64,000 nt of DNA from Neoceratodus forsteri (taxonomy: Eukaryota > Chordata > Ceratodontiformes > Ceratodontidae). This document shows positions 23,116-33,531 of the stretch, piece by piece. Position 1 is the stretch's first letter. Each line of letters starts with the position of its first letter. The notes under the pieces are model-generated. The model had not been told where the DNA came from. It worked only from the letters and a program-made list of their open reading frames with translations, and made no database searches. The stretch lies in contig CM057450.1 of assembly GCA_016271365.2 (NCBI GenBank), positions 1,808,669,967 through 1,808,733,966 on the forward strand, given 5' to 3'. The position numbers and the translations under genes were made by a program.

Positions 23116-26100
23116 TTACTTCCTCCTACCCCCAACTAGGACTGCCTTATGCCTGTCCCATGCATTCTTGAATTCCCCCACTGTTCTTGACTCCACGACC
23201 TCCTCAGGGAGGCTGTTCCATGCATCCACAACCCTCTCTGTGAAAAAATACTTCCTCACATTACCTCTGAGCAGTCCCCCCTCTATCTTCAAATTGTGCC
23301 CCCTTGTTCTTGCACATCTCTTTTTCTGAAAGATGCTACCCTCTTGGACTTTGTTGATTCCCTTGAGGTACTTGAAAGTTTCTATCATGTCCCCTCTCTC
23401 CCTTCTTTCCTCAAGGGTATACATATTAAGCTCCTTTAGTCTTTCTTCATATGTCTTCTGGTGCAGACCCTGCACCATTTTGGTTGCCCTCCTCTGGACA
23501 GCCTCCACTCTGTCTATGTCTTTGCGGAGATGGGGTCTCCAGAACTGCACACAGTACTCCAGATGGGGTCTCACCAACTGTCTGTACAGAGGGATAACAA
23601 CTTCCTGTTTTCTACTATTGATGCCTCTTCCTGTGCATCCCAGTATCCCCCAGCCTTCCTTACTGCCTTCTCACATTGCTTGCCCACCTTTAGGTCATCT
23701 GATATAATTACCCCCAGGTCCCTTTCCATTTTTACTGTTGTCAGTATCTCACCCCCACTGTGTATGCTTCCCTGGGTTTTGTTTTTCATGCATTACCTTG
23801 CACTTCTTTGCATTGAATCTGAGCTGCCATACATTTGACCATTCCTCCAACCTTGCCAAGTCCTTCTCATCCTTTCCACTCCATCTTGTGTATCAACCCT
23901 GTTGCAGATCTTTGTGTCGTCTGCAAAGAGACATACATTTCCTTCCAGTTCCTCTGCAATGTCACTTATAAAGACATTAAAAAGGACCGGTCCCAGTACT
24001 GAATCCTGCGGTACCCCGTTAGTAACCTTCCTTTCTTTACTGTGTACTCCATTTACTACTACCCTTTGTGTCCTGTTGTCTAGCCAATTTTTTATCCAGG
24101 CTACCACCTTGGGACCCACTCCAAGGCTGGCTAACCTGTGTATTAATCTTTTGTGTGGGACTGTATCAAATGCCTTGCTAAAATCTAGGTAGGCCATGTC
24201 CACAGCCCCTCCCTGGTCTACTACTTTGGTCACCCAGTCAAAGAAATCTATTAGATTCGTCTAACACGACCTTCCCATCGTGAATCCATGCTGCCTTGGG
24301 TCCTGTGCCCCACTGGCCTCTAGGTACTCAACAATTCTTTCCTTCAGAAGTGATTCCATCATTTTCCCTACCACTGAGGTCAAACTAACTGGTCTGTAGT
24401 TTCCTGCCTCTGTCCTGCTCCCACTTTTGTGAAGAGGAATCACATCTCCCCTCCAGTCCTCGGGTACCACCCCATCTTTCCATGATTTGTTAAAGAGAGT
24501 AGTCAGCGGTGTCACTAGTTCTACCCTTAGTTCTTTTAGAATTCTTGGGTGAATCCCATCTGGCCCCATTGCTTTGTCCACCTTCAATTTTATTAGTTCT
24601 TTCAGACCCTTTCTTCTGTAAATGGACTGGTATCAACCCCGTCTTCAGAGTGTTTCTCTTTTTGGTTTAGGTACCTCCCCTCCTCTTCCTTTGTGAATAC
24701 TGAGCAGAAATATACGTTCCAGTATCCCTGCTTTTCACTGTCACCCTCTACCCACATTCCCTTCCCTTTATTAAGCCTCAGTATCCCTCTTTTGGTCTTT
24801 CTTCGCTCCCTAATGTACCTATAAAAGGTCTTATCCCCCTTCTTAACAGAATTGACTATCCTTTCCTTGATTTGGGCCTTTGCTATTCTGACTGCCTTCC
24901 CAGCCTCTTTCTGCTTTAACTGATAATGTTCTCTGTCCTGCTCCTTCTGTGTTTCCTTATATTTCCTGAAAGCTATCCTTTTCTTCTTAACCTTCCCTGC
25001 CACCTCTTTTGAGAATCATAGTGTTTTTTTCCTTCGTTGTGTTTTATTGATTTGCTTTACACAAAGGCTTGTTGTCTCTGTGATAGCTGTTTTGATTACT
25101 CCCCATTGTTCCTCCACCCCTCCTTCTTGCCTGTTTGCTAGTGCTTTTCTGAGGCACTCTCTCATTTTCCCCAAAGTCAGCCCTCCTAAAGTCCAATACT
25201 CTTGCTTTTTTATGGCTTGATTGTATGGCTGTGTTTATTGTGAACCACACAGTTTGGTGGTTGCTTGTTCCCAGATGGCTACCCACTTCTAAATCTGAGA
25301 TTCTTTCTCTGTCCCCATTTGAGAGTACCAGGTCCAAGATTGCTCCCTCCCGAGTGGGTTCCAATACTAGCTGTCTGAGGCATGCACCCTGTAGGGCATC
25401 AAGAATGACCCTGCTCTTGGATGTGCCTGCAGCAAAGGTGCTCCAGTTAACATCTGGCATATTCTGGTCCCTCATCAACAATATCTCACCTTTTTCTGCC
25501 ATTCTAAGAAAGCCTTCTATCATTTCCTTGTCCATTCCCTCCCCCTTAGATGGGGTCTGTATAAAACCCGCATGCGGATTGTGGTGTCATTTCCTGTCTC
25601 CAGGGTGACCCAGAGTGCCTCATCTGCTCCCTGTTTACTCTTTAGTTCTGTTGCTTTTGATTCCTTCCTTTACATAGAGAGCTACTCCTCCTCCTCTTCT
25701 TTTACCCTCCCTGTCCCTCCTGTAGATTGTGTATCCTGGTATGTTGACATCCCAGTCATGGTTTTCTGTGTACCATGTTTCTGTGACTGCCACAATATCC
25801 AGGCAACCCTCTTCCATCAAGGCCACTAGTCCAGGGAGCTTGTTACACAGACTACGGGCATTGGTACTCATCACCCTCCACTTTTTGATAGCCTTACCCC
25901 TTTTAGCCCCATTCCTGTCCTTACTGCCTTTGTCTTTTTTTACATTTACCTCTGATCTGCTCCCTAATAACTTTTCTACCTTGGTGTTTACCTCACTAAT
26001 CACCATGTTTTGTTGGGGGAGGCTGGGATTTCCCTGCTCCTTTTCAGTGCCTCCCCCCTTGGCTAGTTTAAATGCTTGCCAATTTAAACCTCTCACCTAG
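23116..26100 (-). pseudogene. CR1 ORF2: AP endonuclease plus reverse transcriptase, frameshifted
   Basis: Read from high to low coordinates. Endonuclease: MSTNARSLCNKLPGLVALME, DIVAVTETWY, GGGVALYVKEGI (25700-25860), then MPDVNW and GTSNHQTVWF (the S-N/D-H motif, near 25230). Linker (24602-25003). RT: GPDGIHPRILKEL, NYRPVSLTSVVGKMMES, DFSKAFDTVPH, NGVPQDSVLGPVLF and LFADDTK (catalytic FADD intact, about 23930). C-terminus: WRPHLRKDIDR, KMVQGLHQKTYEERLK, WNSLPEEVV. At least five frame changes separate these blocks, so this copy cannot make one protein. ORF2 nicks DNA and copies element RNA at the target. Confidence 0.85.
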
Positions 26101-26109
26101 GATTCTGGT

Positions 26110-26983
26110 TCCCCCCCCCGGACAGATGCAGACCATCGCACCAGTATAGGTCTGCATCCCTCCAAGTGGCTCCCTAGTCCCCAATGAAGCCAAAACTCTG
26201 AGCTCTGCAACAGTTTTTCTACCACTCATTGAATTCCCTGGTGAGGAGTGCCCTAGCATCTCCCTTGCCATAGACAGGCAGCACCTCCAAGAAGGTTACC
26301 GTATGTGCTACTTGTCTAAGGCCCCTTCCCAACTCTACAAACTCCTCTTGCACTGCTCTGATCCCATTCCTAGCCAGGTCATTTGTCCCTAGGTGGACAA
26401 TGACATCCAGCTCCCTCCCTCGTGCAGCTCCTCCCACGATCCTGAGGATTCGCCTCCTGTCCCTCCAAGCCATGGCGCCAGGAAGGCACCTTACCTCCCT
26501 CTCACCTTCCTCCCCCATTTCTATCCCCCTACTGACTGAGTCCCCCACCAGGAGTTGTTTCCTTCCCCTGTGGGGTCCCATGCCACCCTTCTGTGGGTCT
26601 CCTTTGTGAAGGTTCCCAGCATCCTCCCTGGTCTCCACTGCAGGTGCCTCCATAGAGGAACCACTATCCACCAGAAGAGTGAATGAATTGTGGAGAGGTA
26701 CAGCTGGAGGGATGCAACTCTGTTCCACTACCCTCTCCCTTCCTGAGCCCACCCTGGTCCAGCCTCTCCTCTTTCTTGGCAACCTCTGAGGTAGTGGCAT
26801 TGGCCCTGGTGGTCCCTGGGTGGGGGAGGAGGTTTCACGAATCCTAGCCAGGTCAGCCTGGAGATGGGAAACCTCCTCTCTCAGACCAGAGAGGTGCCTG
26901 CAAATAGGGCAGCATCGCAGCCTCCAGAATGTCTCCCGGAACACTGCCGCCCCACAGCCATTGCACTGCACCACTCCTATCAT
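26110..26983 (-). pseudogene. CR1 ORF1 with cysteine finger and SGNH esterase motifs
   Basis: The main frame (26219-26983) starts with MIGVVQCNGCGAAVF and RCCPICRHL, a Cys-x2-Cys pair of pairs, followed by a leucine-rich coiled-coil-like stretch, a proline/charged linker, then LLVGDSVSRGIE (block with catalytic serine) and VHLGTNDLARNG (GxND block). The expected Asp-x2-His block (WCDGLHLSG) lies at about 26120-26150 but in another frame, so a frameshift near 26220 truncates the protein. CR1 ORF1 proteins with esterase domains are known; the role in retrotransposition is thought to involve RNA or lipid binding. Confidence 0.8.
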
Positions 26984-27533
26984 GTCTTATTTTGTGTCCC
27001 CTCTACTGTTTCTCTGTATGCTTACTCTCTCCTCTCCTTACAACTCTCATCCTTCCTGTTCTGGGACAGCAACGTCCTATCTTCTTCAGCAGCCTCCTTC
27101 TTCCTTGCTCAATGTCAGACCACCACCAGCTGGGGGGGGGGGAGAGTGAGCTACTTTTTCCTTTAGGGTTGACAAAACCAATGTTTCTCTGTGATCCTTC
27201 CCTTCCTACTGCCAAACAGGAAGTTCCTGTTGACAGTCAAATCCAGTGGCTATAAAAGTAGAACTGGCTTAGGGTGGGTGGGATGGAGGGCAATTAGTAA
27301 GAAAAAAGGCTAGCAACAGGAAGTTGTAATTTGAGTCACCTGCTTTTATAGTGTCTAAGCCACACCCCCAAGTAAGCTCTCTTTCCTCCTACTGGTTTAG
27401 CAAAGTCAGCTGATACAGTACCCTTCCCAGCACAGAACACACATTGACTTTCTTTCTTTTCTTTTTTTTAACCCTAAATGAGACCCCTTCTACGTCTAAT
27501 AAAGTATCTGTCTACTTAATCTCAACACACACT

Positions 27534-27690
27534 GACCAGGGTTTGATTCTCACAACCTCCACTTTCATACTGTGCGACTCTGAATAAGTCACTTAACTGC
27601 CCAGTGCTCCCAGGCCATCCCTCAAAACCTACTCTGTTACCAAACACTAAAATAAAAACAGAGTAAACAGGAAGAGAACACAGAAGAAAA
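27534..27690 (+). repeat. CORE-SINE 3' part (copy 1)
   Basis: Box B-like GGTTTGATTCTCAC, then the CORE segment with TGCGACTCTGAATAAGTCAC and ttaactgcccagtgctc. The 5' half (agtaacaaggtgggaaca, caaccagcagacc) lies before the CR1 at 22965-23010. tRNA-derived SINE with a MIR/CORE-like centre. Confidence 0.7.
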
Positions 27691-27757
27691 GAAGAGAACA
27701 CAGAAAAAAATGTTCCCAAAGGCCCTAGCCCCATTGTGTAAATCACACACATGATGT

Positions 27758-27893
27758 GCAGATTGTGGAATATGGAAAATATTCTCACTCCTGCAGAGTA
27801 AGCTGTGCATTCTCACTCATGCCTGCGGCACTCATGAGAATACACAGCTCACTCTGCTGGAGTGAGAATATTTTCCATATCCCACTCCTGTCC
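27758..27893. repeat. Palindrome at the end of composite repeat
   Basis: GGAATATGGAAAATATTCTC on the left pairs with GAGAATATTTTCCATATCCC on the right; inner arms CACTCCTGCAGAGTAAGCTG and the complement continue inward. The same palindrome lies at 32825-32925 beside copy 2. Followed by (TA)n at 27904-27932. Confidence 0.85.
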
Positions 27894-27898
27894 ATGAG

Positions 27899-27930
<32 letters not shown>

Positions 27931-28059
27931 CTGTATATGTATATATGTATACATGCGTGTGTGCATAATACAATTATGCCTGTAGAAAAATACCTTAACT
28001 CTCATCCATTCTTCCCATTATCACAACCATTTTAGGTAGATAACCACCACCGCCGGTAC

Positions 28060-28355
28060 TCCTCACGGACAGTAATGGCCATATAGTTATCATATGCTTT
28101 TTTCAAGTCATTCGCTGTATTCACCAACACCAACCACTCTGGCAGACCATTACATGAATGTACCATCCTCTCTGTAAATAATCTATCCATGATGCCACCC
28201 CTGAAATGGACTCACTCCAGTCTGTATATCAACACCATTGTGTGAGTGCTATTACTGCTTCTAAAGATGGTGTCAACCATTACCTTGTTTATGCCCTTCA
28301 AATACTTGAATGTGTTGACCATATTCCCACTCTCCCTCATCTCCTGCAGTGTGTA
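28060..28355 (-). pseudogene. CR1 C-terminal fragment interrupted by retro-insertion
   Basis: Minus-strand translation contains NTFKYLKGINKV, the conserved ETFKYLKGINKV block of CR1 ORF2. The sequence is broken at 28355-28371 by a poly(A) insertion and resumes at 28926 (tatcacctcagtcatttttc). Confidence 0.75.
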
Positions 28356-28925
28356 GAAACCCATGCAAGGGGCCGGCCCGCCGGCACAGCAATTGGATTT
28401 CCGCTTCTGACGCTGGCGACCCGGGTTCGGGAATGGACCCGGATCACCGGAGGGCTGGCCGGGGGAGAAGGATGGAGCATCCCATGGACAGCTCTCCTTC
28501 TCTGTGGGGAGGGCAGGGTAGAGTCTGGTGCAAGGAGGACCTCTGGCGGAGGCCGGGAGTCGCTCACGCTCTCGGCACTTGGAACGCAAGGGAGGCAGGG
28601 TGGACACTGGCATCATTGCATATCCCTGCCTCTGAAACAGAAAACTGGAAAAAGGGGCAGGTGGGTGGGTCCACTGTCTAGGTGAAGCCCTCCCTGGGGC
28701 TTTGATTAGCCACCATCACCATCACTCCCCACGTCACTAGTTCCGCGGCTTGGATACGGTGGTCCGATGCAGCAGCCCTACCCTCTGGTGGGTAAGCCGG
28801 GGTGGGGTTACTGGGAGAGGATGGCTATAGATGGTGGTGGAAGTCCCAGGGGCCATGACCAGGGCTCAGGGTCAACAGTAGGGCCCCACCCAAAAAGGAA
28901 AAAAAAAAAGAAACCCATGCAAGGG
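28355..28925 (+). mobile_element. Poly(A) retro-insertion of GC-rich sequence, 17 bp target duplication
   Basis: AGAAACCCATGCAAGGG is present at 28355-28371 and 28909-28925. The right copy is preceded by an A-rich tail (28892-28909). The body starts GGCCGGCCCGCCGGCAC and is strongly GC-rich. Inserted into an older CR1 fragment. It shows no obvious similarity to the other poly(A) insertion at 18157-18825. Source unknown; ACCCGGGTTCGGGAAT near 28420 is only loosely like an RNA polymerase III box B. Confidence 0.85.
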
Positions 28926-28998
28926 TATCACCTCAGTCATTTTTCACTCTCATGAACCCTTACCTTTCTCATTGACAGGTTAAATAACCTCTTAAACA

Positions 28999-29023
28999 GT
29001 GTGTGTGTGTGTGTGTGTGTATT

Positions 29024-29068
<45 letters not shown>
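28999..29068. repeat. (GT)n(CT)n(TA)n microsatellite
   Basis: Three successive dinucleotide runs directly before the left end of the tyrosine-recombinase element. Confidence 0.95.
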
Positions 29069-29070
<2 letters not shown>

Positions 29071-29144
29071 TTATGCAACAGGCATCAGGATAAATTCTGC
29101 CGCATAAAAGCATTTATTTAACACACTGCACAAATAAATCACCA

Positions 29145-29197
29145 TGACGTAATCACTATGAGAATAACTCAAAGTTATTCCCATAGTGATTATGTCA
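29145..29197. repeat. Short hairpin near left end of YR element
   Basis: TGACGTAATCACTATGAGAA...TAACT and its complement (AGTTATTCCCATAGTGATTA...TGTCA) form 25 bp arms with two mismatches around a 3 base loop. Confidence 0.85.
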
Positions 29198-29499
29198 CAC
29201 CCCAATTATCTGTACAGTGATTACATCATACCTTACCACAGCCAAACTACTCCCAAACAGTACCAGAATCACAAATCACCCTAGATTACACACCTGTGCA
29301 GCACACCTATTTCAAATAAAGCACTGTCCCAAGGACCAAAACCTCATGCAGACTCAAATGCCACATCGAGCTCTCAGAGAAAGCACCCTTCTCCATACAA
29401 ACGGCAAATGCAAACCACTGCAAGACATCTCAGGCCTTAAACCTCATGACTGGAAAAAACAGCACAAACAAAAGATGGCACTACAAACTTCAACATAGA

Positions 29500-31059
29500 G
29501 ATGGAACAAATAATGACACAGCTGTAGAATGACCTTGAGCCACTGGAAGACCCAGCCAGAACAGAAAACAAACAGCTAGCAACCTCTAAACTATCTGTAC
29601 CACCAGCACAAGATGAAGAACCTCAACCCTCCACAAGCGGTAGCGGAAAACCAATAATTACCAATGCTGATCTAATAGACGAAGACGACATAGACCTATA
29701 CATTGAAAAAGCCCAGAACATTAATACAGCCCAAAAAAAAACAAACAGACACTAAAATGTTCAATAGCTACCTCACCAAAAACTTCGGTGAACAACGTCA
29801 CCTTCAGGACATTTCTCCAGCACAGTTAAACAGCTACTTCTGCCACTATTTCATAAACTGCTTAAGGAAAGATGGCACCGACTATGAACCCCTCACCCTC
29901 AGGGCAACGTTTCAAAGTGTGGAATGCTTCTTAAAAACAAAAGGCTACAACAAGTCTCTCTCCACATCCCCAGCATTTGAAAAGGAAAGGCAAGTACTTC
30001 TATCTAAGCAAAAATCCTTAAATGTCAAGGCAAGGGGTCCAAACCAAAAGCTGCAGACAAGCTCACAGACTCAAATACAAAAACTATATGACGAGCAGTT
30101 GCTAGGACCTTACAGCCCTGAGTCTCTTTTAAACACCATGTGGCTTATAGCCAGCATGTACTTTGGCCTTAGGGGAAACACAGAGATAAGAAACCTCAAA
30201 TGGGGAGACATAGTCCTCAAAACCAATGAAAATGGCCAAAGATACATTCAACTCGACCAGGAAAGACAAACTAAGACCCGCACTGGAGCCAATCCTAAAG
30301 ATAGCCACAAAATAAAACCTAAAGCCTACCAGCTCACCAATAACCCTCACAAATGTCTAGTGCAGAACTACATAGTCTATCATTAAGAAAGACCTCCTTA
30401 ATGCCTCTCCGAAGACTCCCCATTCTTCCTCGCAACTAAGTTCCATGCTAAAGAAGGGCCACCTAATGCCTGGTACAAGAACCAACCAGTAGGAATCCAC
30501 AAACTGGCATCTATCATCAAAACTACGATAACAAAATCAACTATCAGCACTGACAAAAGGCTAACAAACCATTCGGTACGAAAGCACCTTATTCAAAAAC
30601 TCACAGACAGTGGCATACCTCCAACAGACATTGTACAGATTTCTGGTCACAAGCAACTGCAAAGCTTGAATGACTACTCCAAAATAAATGACGAGAAACA
30701 GAAAAATATTTCTAACATACTCAGCAGTACACCCAACAACCAATAACTTACTGCTTCAACTTCACAGTTACATCCTATACCTGCTTCAGCCCCACAACCA
30801 CCTCTAACAATACCAGAGAACTGTACTCAGACATCCTAGGAACCTGCTTCTACAAACTGTCAATACAAGCGAAGACCATAAATGTTACCATTATACAAGG
30901 TAAGACACCACAATACCACACTGCCCTCCCCCCCAAAAAAAACAACAACTTGATCTAACAATAAAAAGCTCTCTCTCTCTCTTTCCCACAGGTAATAAAC
31001 ATGACTCCTACACTAAGAAGAGGCCACGAGTACTAGACTCTGACAGCGACTCAGACTAA
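29500..31059 (+). pseudogene. Crypton-like tyrosine recombinase, broken
   Basis: An upstream acidic segment (ADLIDEDDIDLYIEKAQNI, about 29660-29717) leads through an A9 run (29733-29741, probable 1 bp frameshift) into TKMFNSYLTKNFGEQ. Then ALSxx-type helical N-terminal domain and YFGLRGNTEIRNLKWGDI with the first catalytic arginine (codon 30171). The same frame continues after two TAA stops (30384, 30399) with DSPFFLATKFHAKEGPPNAW, LTNHSVRKHLIQKL (His-x2-Arg), ISGHKQLQSLNDYS (His, and nucleophile Tyr at 30675) to 30746. A putative spliced tail (donor after 30899, acceptor before 30992) ends KKRPRVLDSDSDSD and TAA at 31057. All RHRY residues are present. The family cuts and rejoins DNA without target duplication by DDE chemistry. 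Dead in this copy because of the stops and frameshift. Confidence 0.75.
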
Positions 31060-32240
31060 CAGATAAATGCAGTACTACAGTCCACCTAAAGAGAAAAAAG
31101 AAGCCCACCAAACACATGAACAGATAACTTAAGCCCAAAAAGGTTGAAGATTGATTCCAATGTGAACTACTGCAAAACATCAACACACCTCTCACAGTAC
31201 AGCAGATCAAACATTGATCCTAGAACTCATCCACAGTGAAGATTGATTCTACCACTTACTAAAAGAACTCGTACTCTTAATGAACTTTGCTTCTACCACT
31301 TTGGTTCACTAAATATTCACTGTTCCTGCACAGCAAACATCGATGTTACAGCTCTTCCACAGTACAGATTTATTCCAGCACTGTTACTGCACTGTTCCTA
31401 AATAAACTGTTAAACAAATATGTATTCTACAACTGTTATTCAATAAAGATTTACTGTTCCATAATGTATGCACTGCAATACATTAAATAAAAGTTGCAAC
31501 CACTACTTCTGTACCACTCCCTCCAATCTCTACCATCCTCCTCCCTTCCACTATACTATTTCACAACAGTTTCCTACCAATAAAAGTAACCTTTCTCCCA
31601 CCACCCATACCCCATCCCATTGCCCCTATATCTCTAAAAAGAAAAAAGCAATACGTTGCACAAACTTTATACACTACTTTAAAATTCATATATTCTGCAC
31701 TTCTAATCAAACTGTTCTCCATTGCAACCTTTTTGTGCAAAATGTCTTCAACTTCTGTCTCACACCACCTGTTTTGCTCCTCGCAGCACAAATAAAATAT
31801 TTAAAAAGTGACCTACCTTCATTTTTGATGATGGACAACCTCCACAACACTTGTAAAAATCCCCCAAACATCCAAATACAACATATCCCCTCCAAAAAAG
31901 AATAACCCAACTCCAGTAACCCTTCTCCACGTAATCCAGCAAGAAATGGACTCTTCATGTCCTATTCCACAGTAAAAAAGCCCAATAATCCAGCGTCTCT
32001 ACCGAAATCCAGAATACACTCCTCCGAAGATGCCACAATCCAAACGACGACACGATGAAAAAAAAATTCCAAACTCCACGATGAACCACACAAACAGTCC
32101 ACAAAGCTCCTTGACCCTTGAAGCACTCTTCGACCCTTGAAGCACTCCTCCTCAGTAGCTGATCACTTCAAGCCACGTACTCCTCCAGGCAAAGCCCGCT
32201 GCTCCACGCCACTCCCTGCCGCTCCAACATGAGGGATCCC
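31060..32240. other. YR element 3' region, no gene recognised
   Basis: A/C/T-rich sequence with AATAAA at 31401 and 31443. The frames on either strand show no family features. Confidence 0.4.
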
Positions 32241-32249
32241 ACTTAAAGC

Positions 32250-32600
32250 CGCCAACTGAACTGCACCACAACCCAATGCCACGCCCTCCATCCAATAAAT
32301 ACACTCTGTCCTAAACAGCCACCCCCCAACCAGTCACAATACACACACCCTTGTCACTAAAACCACACCCTCCACCAATCGGAATACACAAACAGCTATC
32401 AAAACCACGCCCCTACCAATCACAAAACACACAACCCTCCACGGAACCAATCACAAACCACACACCACAACTTATCCACCAATCAAAAGCCACACATCTC
32501 TCCCCTTCAACCCTCCCAATAACAAATACACTCGCAACCAATCCCCAGTCACAAACAAATGGCAAACTACAGCGCAACAATACAGTGCTCATAAAAGTCC
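32250..32600. repeat. Cluster of CCAAT-type motifs near right end of YR element
   Basis: CCAATCxC, CCAATCGG, CCAATCAC, CCAATCAA and CCAGTCAC recur about every 25-45 bp between 32290 and 32545, each preceded by ccacaccc or cacgcccc-like text. Either a degenerate tandem repeat or a promoter-like array of CCAAT boxes paired with CACCC boxes. Confidence 0.5.
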
Positions 32601-32679
32601 ACAAAACACATTATTCAGTACCACATCAACACAAAAATGCATACAAAAAAACGCCTGTTGCATAAATTTAATATGCGGG

Positions 32680-32813
32680 GGGGAGGGGCACCTGGTGGGT
32701 AATGGAAGTATTTGTACAGTAGCCTGTGAGCCTCTCACCAGTGAGGGCTTATGAGAGGTCACAGGCTGCTGTAAATCTTCATTACCACCAGGTGCCCTTC
32801 CTCCTATAGGGGA
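32680..32813. repeat. Foldback element
   Basis: GGAGGGGCACCTGGTGGGTA at left pairs with TACCACCAGGTGCCC...TCC at right; inner arms AGCCTGTGA...CTCTCA and TGAGAGGTCACAGGCT continue. Adjoins the right end of the YR element and the palindrome that follows. Confidence 0.85.
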
Positions 32814-32999
32814 TACATGATGGGCAGGAGTGGGATATGGAAAATATTCTCACTTCTGCAGTGTGAGAATGTACAGCTCACTCTGCGGGAGTGAGAATAT
32901 TTTCCATATTCCACTCCTGCCCATCATGTACAATATGTGATTTATACAATGGGGCTAGGGGACCTTTAGGAACATTTTTTCCTGTATTCTCTTCCTATT

Positions 33000-33226
33000 T
33001 ACTCTGTTTTTTTATTTCAGTGCTTGCTAACAGGGTAGGTTTTTAGGGGTGACCTGAGAGCACTGGGTAGTTAAGTGACTTATTCAGAGTCACACAGTAT
33101 GCTAGTGGAAGTTGGGAGAATCAAACTCTGCCAGGTCTGCTGGATGCAACAAGCTTGTTCCCAGCTTGTTACTCTAACCTCTAGGCTATACTGACAACAC
33201 TGTTTGTGTGTGGTCTGAGTGTGTGT
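33000..33226 (-). repeat. tRNA-derived CORE-SINE (copy 2)
   Basis: On the minus strand: box A-like TAGCCTAGAGGTTAGAG, box B-like GTTTGATTCTCCC, then ACTGTGTGACTCTGAATAAG and TCACTTAACTACCCAGTGC, the CORE (MIR-like) centre, then a LINE-like tail. About 215 bp, unbroken here. Confidence 0.75.
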
Positions 33227-33531
33227 AAGTGTTTCTGATTGGGCTGGGAGTGTTAGACACTATGAGAAACAGGTGAATGTGTTTTGCAATGGTAATTGAG
33301 TTACCTTCAGCTAGGAGTGAGAAACAGAAACTGTTAATTCAGTAAGTTGCAATCTTCACTGAGACAAAGAAACTGTTACAGGCAGCACTCAGAAAGAGAA
33401 ACTGCTTTATTAAGGAGGCTGTTTTGAAGATTAGAGCAGCACAGTAATAGGCTAGGAGTGTCAGAAAAATTATGGGACACAGGTGATTGTGTTCTGCAAT
33501 GCTAGTTGAGTTAGTTGCAGGATTCAGTGAC

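Larger units (their letters stand above)
23012..27533 (-). mobile_element. Near full-length CR1-type LINE
   Basis: About 4.5 kb on the minus strand. The 3' terminus at 23012 (AACATAGAATTTGACGGCAG) is followed by the coding region for an ORF2 (23116 to about 26100), an ORF1 (about 26110-26983) and a 5' region to about 27530. It interrupts a CORE-SINE: cagcagacc at 23000-23010 resumes as ccagggtttgattctc at 27536. No clear target duplication, as is usual for CR1. It is the best-preserved autonomous element here and a useful reference for the other CR1 pieces. Confidence 0.85.
22082..27905 (+). repeat. Composite repeat, copy 1, split by two LINE insertions
   Basis: Begins ATTTATACAATGGGGTGAGG at 22082; the complementary end CCCCATTGTGTAAAT is at 27732-27746, followed by a palindrome to about 27893. 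Between them, in order: a hairpin-like block (gatgacatcaccactgtgag), cacagttcctctttctcact, tctgacactcttagcc, and a tRNA-derived CORE-SINE. Copy 2 at 32815-34148 has the same order inverted. Comparison shows that 22177-22732 and about 23012-27533 are later insertions here. Confidence 0.75.
29069..32667 (+). mobile_element. Crypton-type tyrosine recombinase element with 15 bp inverted ends
   Basis: ATTTATGCAACAGGC at 29069-29083 is exactly complementary to GCCTGTTGCATAAAT at 32653-32667. The 3.6 kb between has one recognisable gene, a Crypton-like tyrosine recombinase (29500-31059, plus strand), an AC-rich 3' region with AATAAA signals (31401, 31443), and a block of CCAAT motifs. Cryptons normally lack terminal inverted repeats, so the match may mark recombination sites, a different YR element type, or a host MITE. 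It lies between a microsatellite and a foldback element. Base composition (A/C-rich on this strand) is unlike both flanks. Confidence 0.6.

Noticed and set aside
28415..28440. RNA polymerase III box B in the GC-rich insert
   Set aside because: ACCCGGGTTCGGGAAT only partly fits GGTTCGANNCC and no box A was found at the right spacing.
28206..28685. 159-codon frame in the GC-rich insert
   Set aside because: GC-rich DNA has few stops. The frame begins in a CR1 fragment upstream of the insertion, so it cannot be a native gene.
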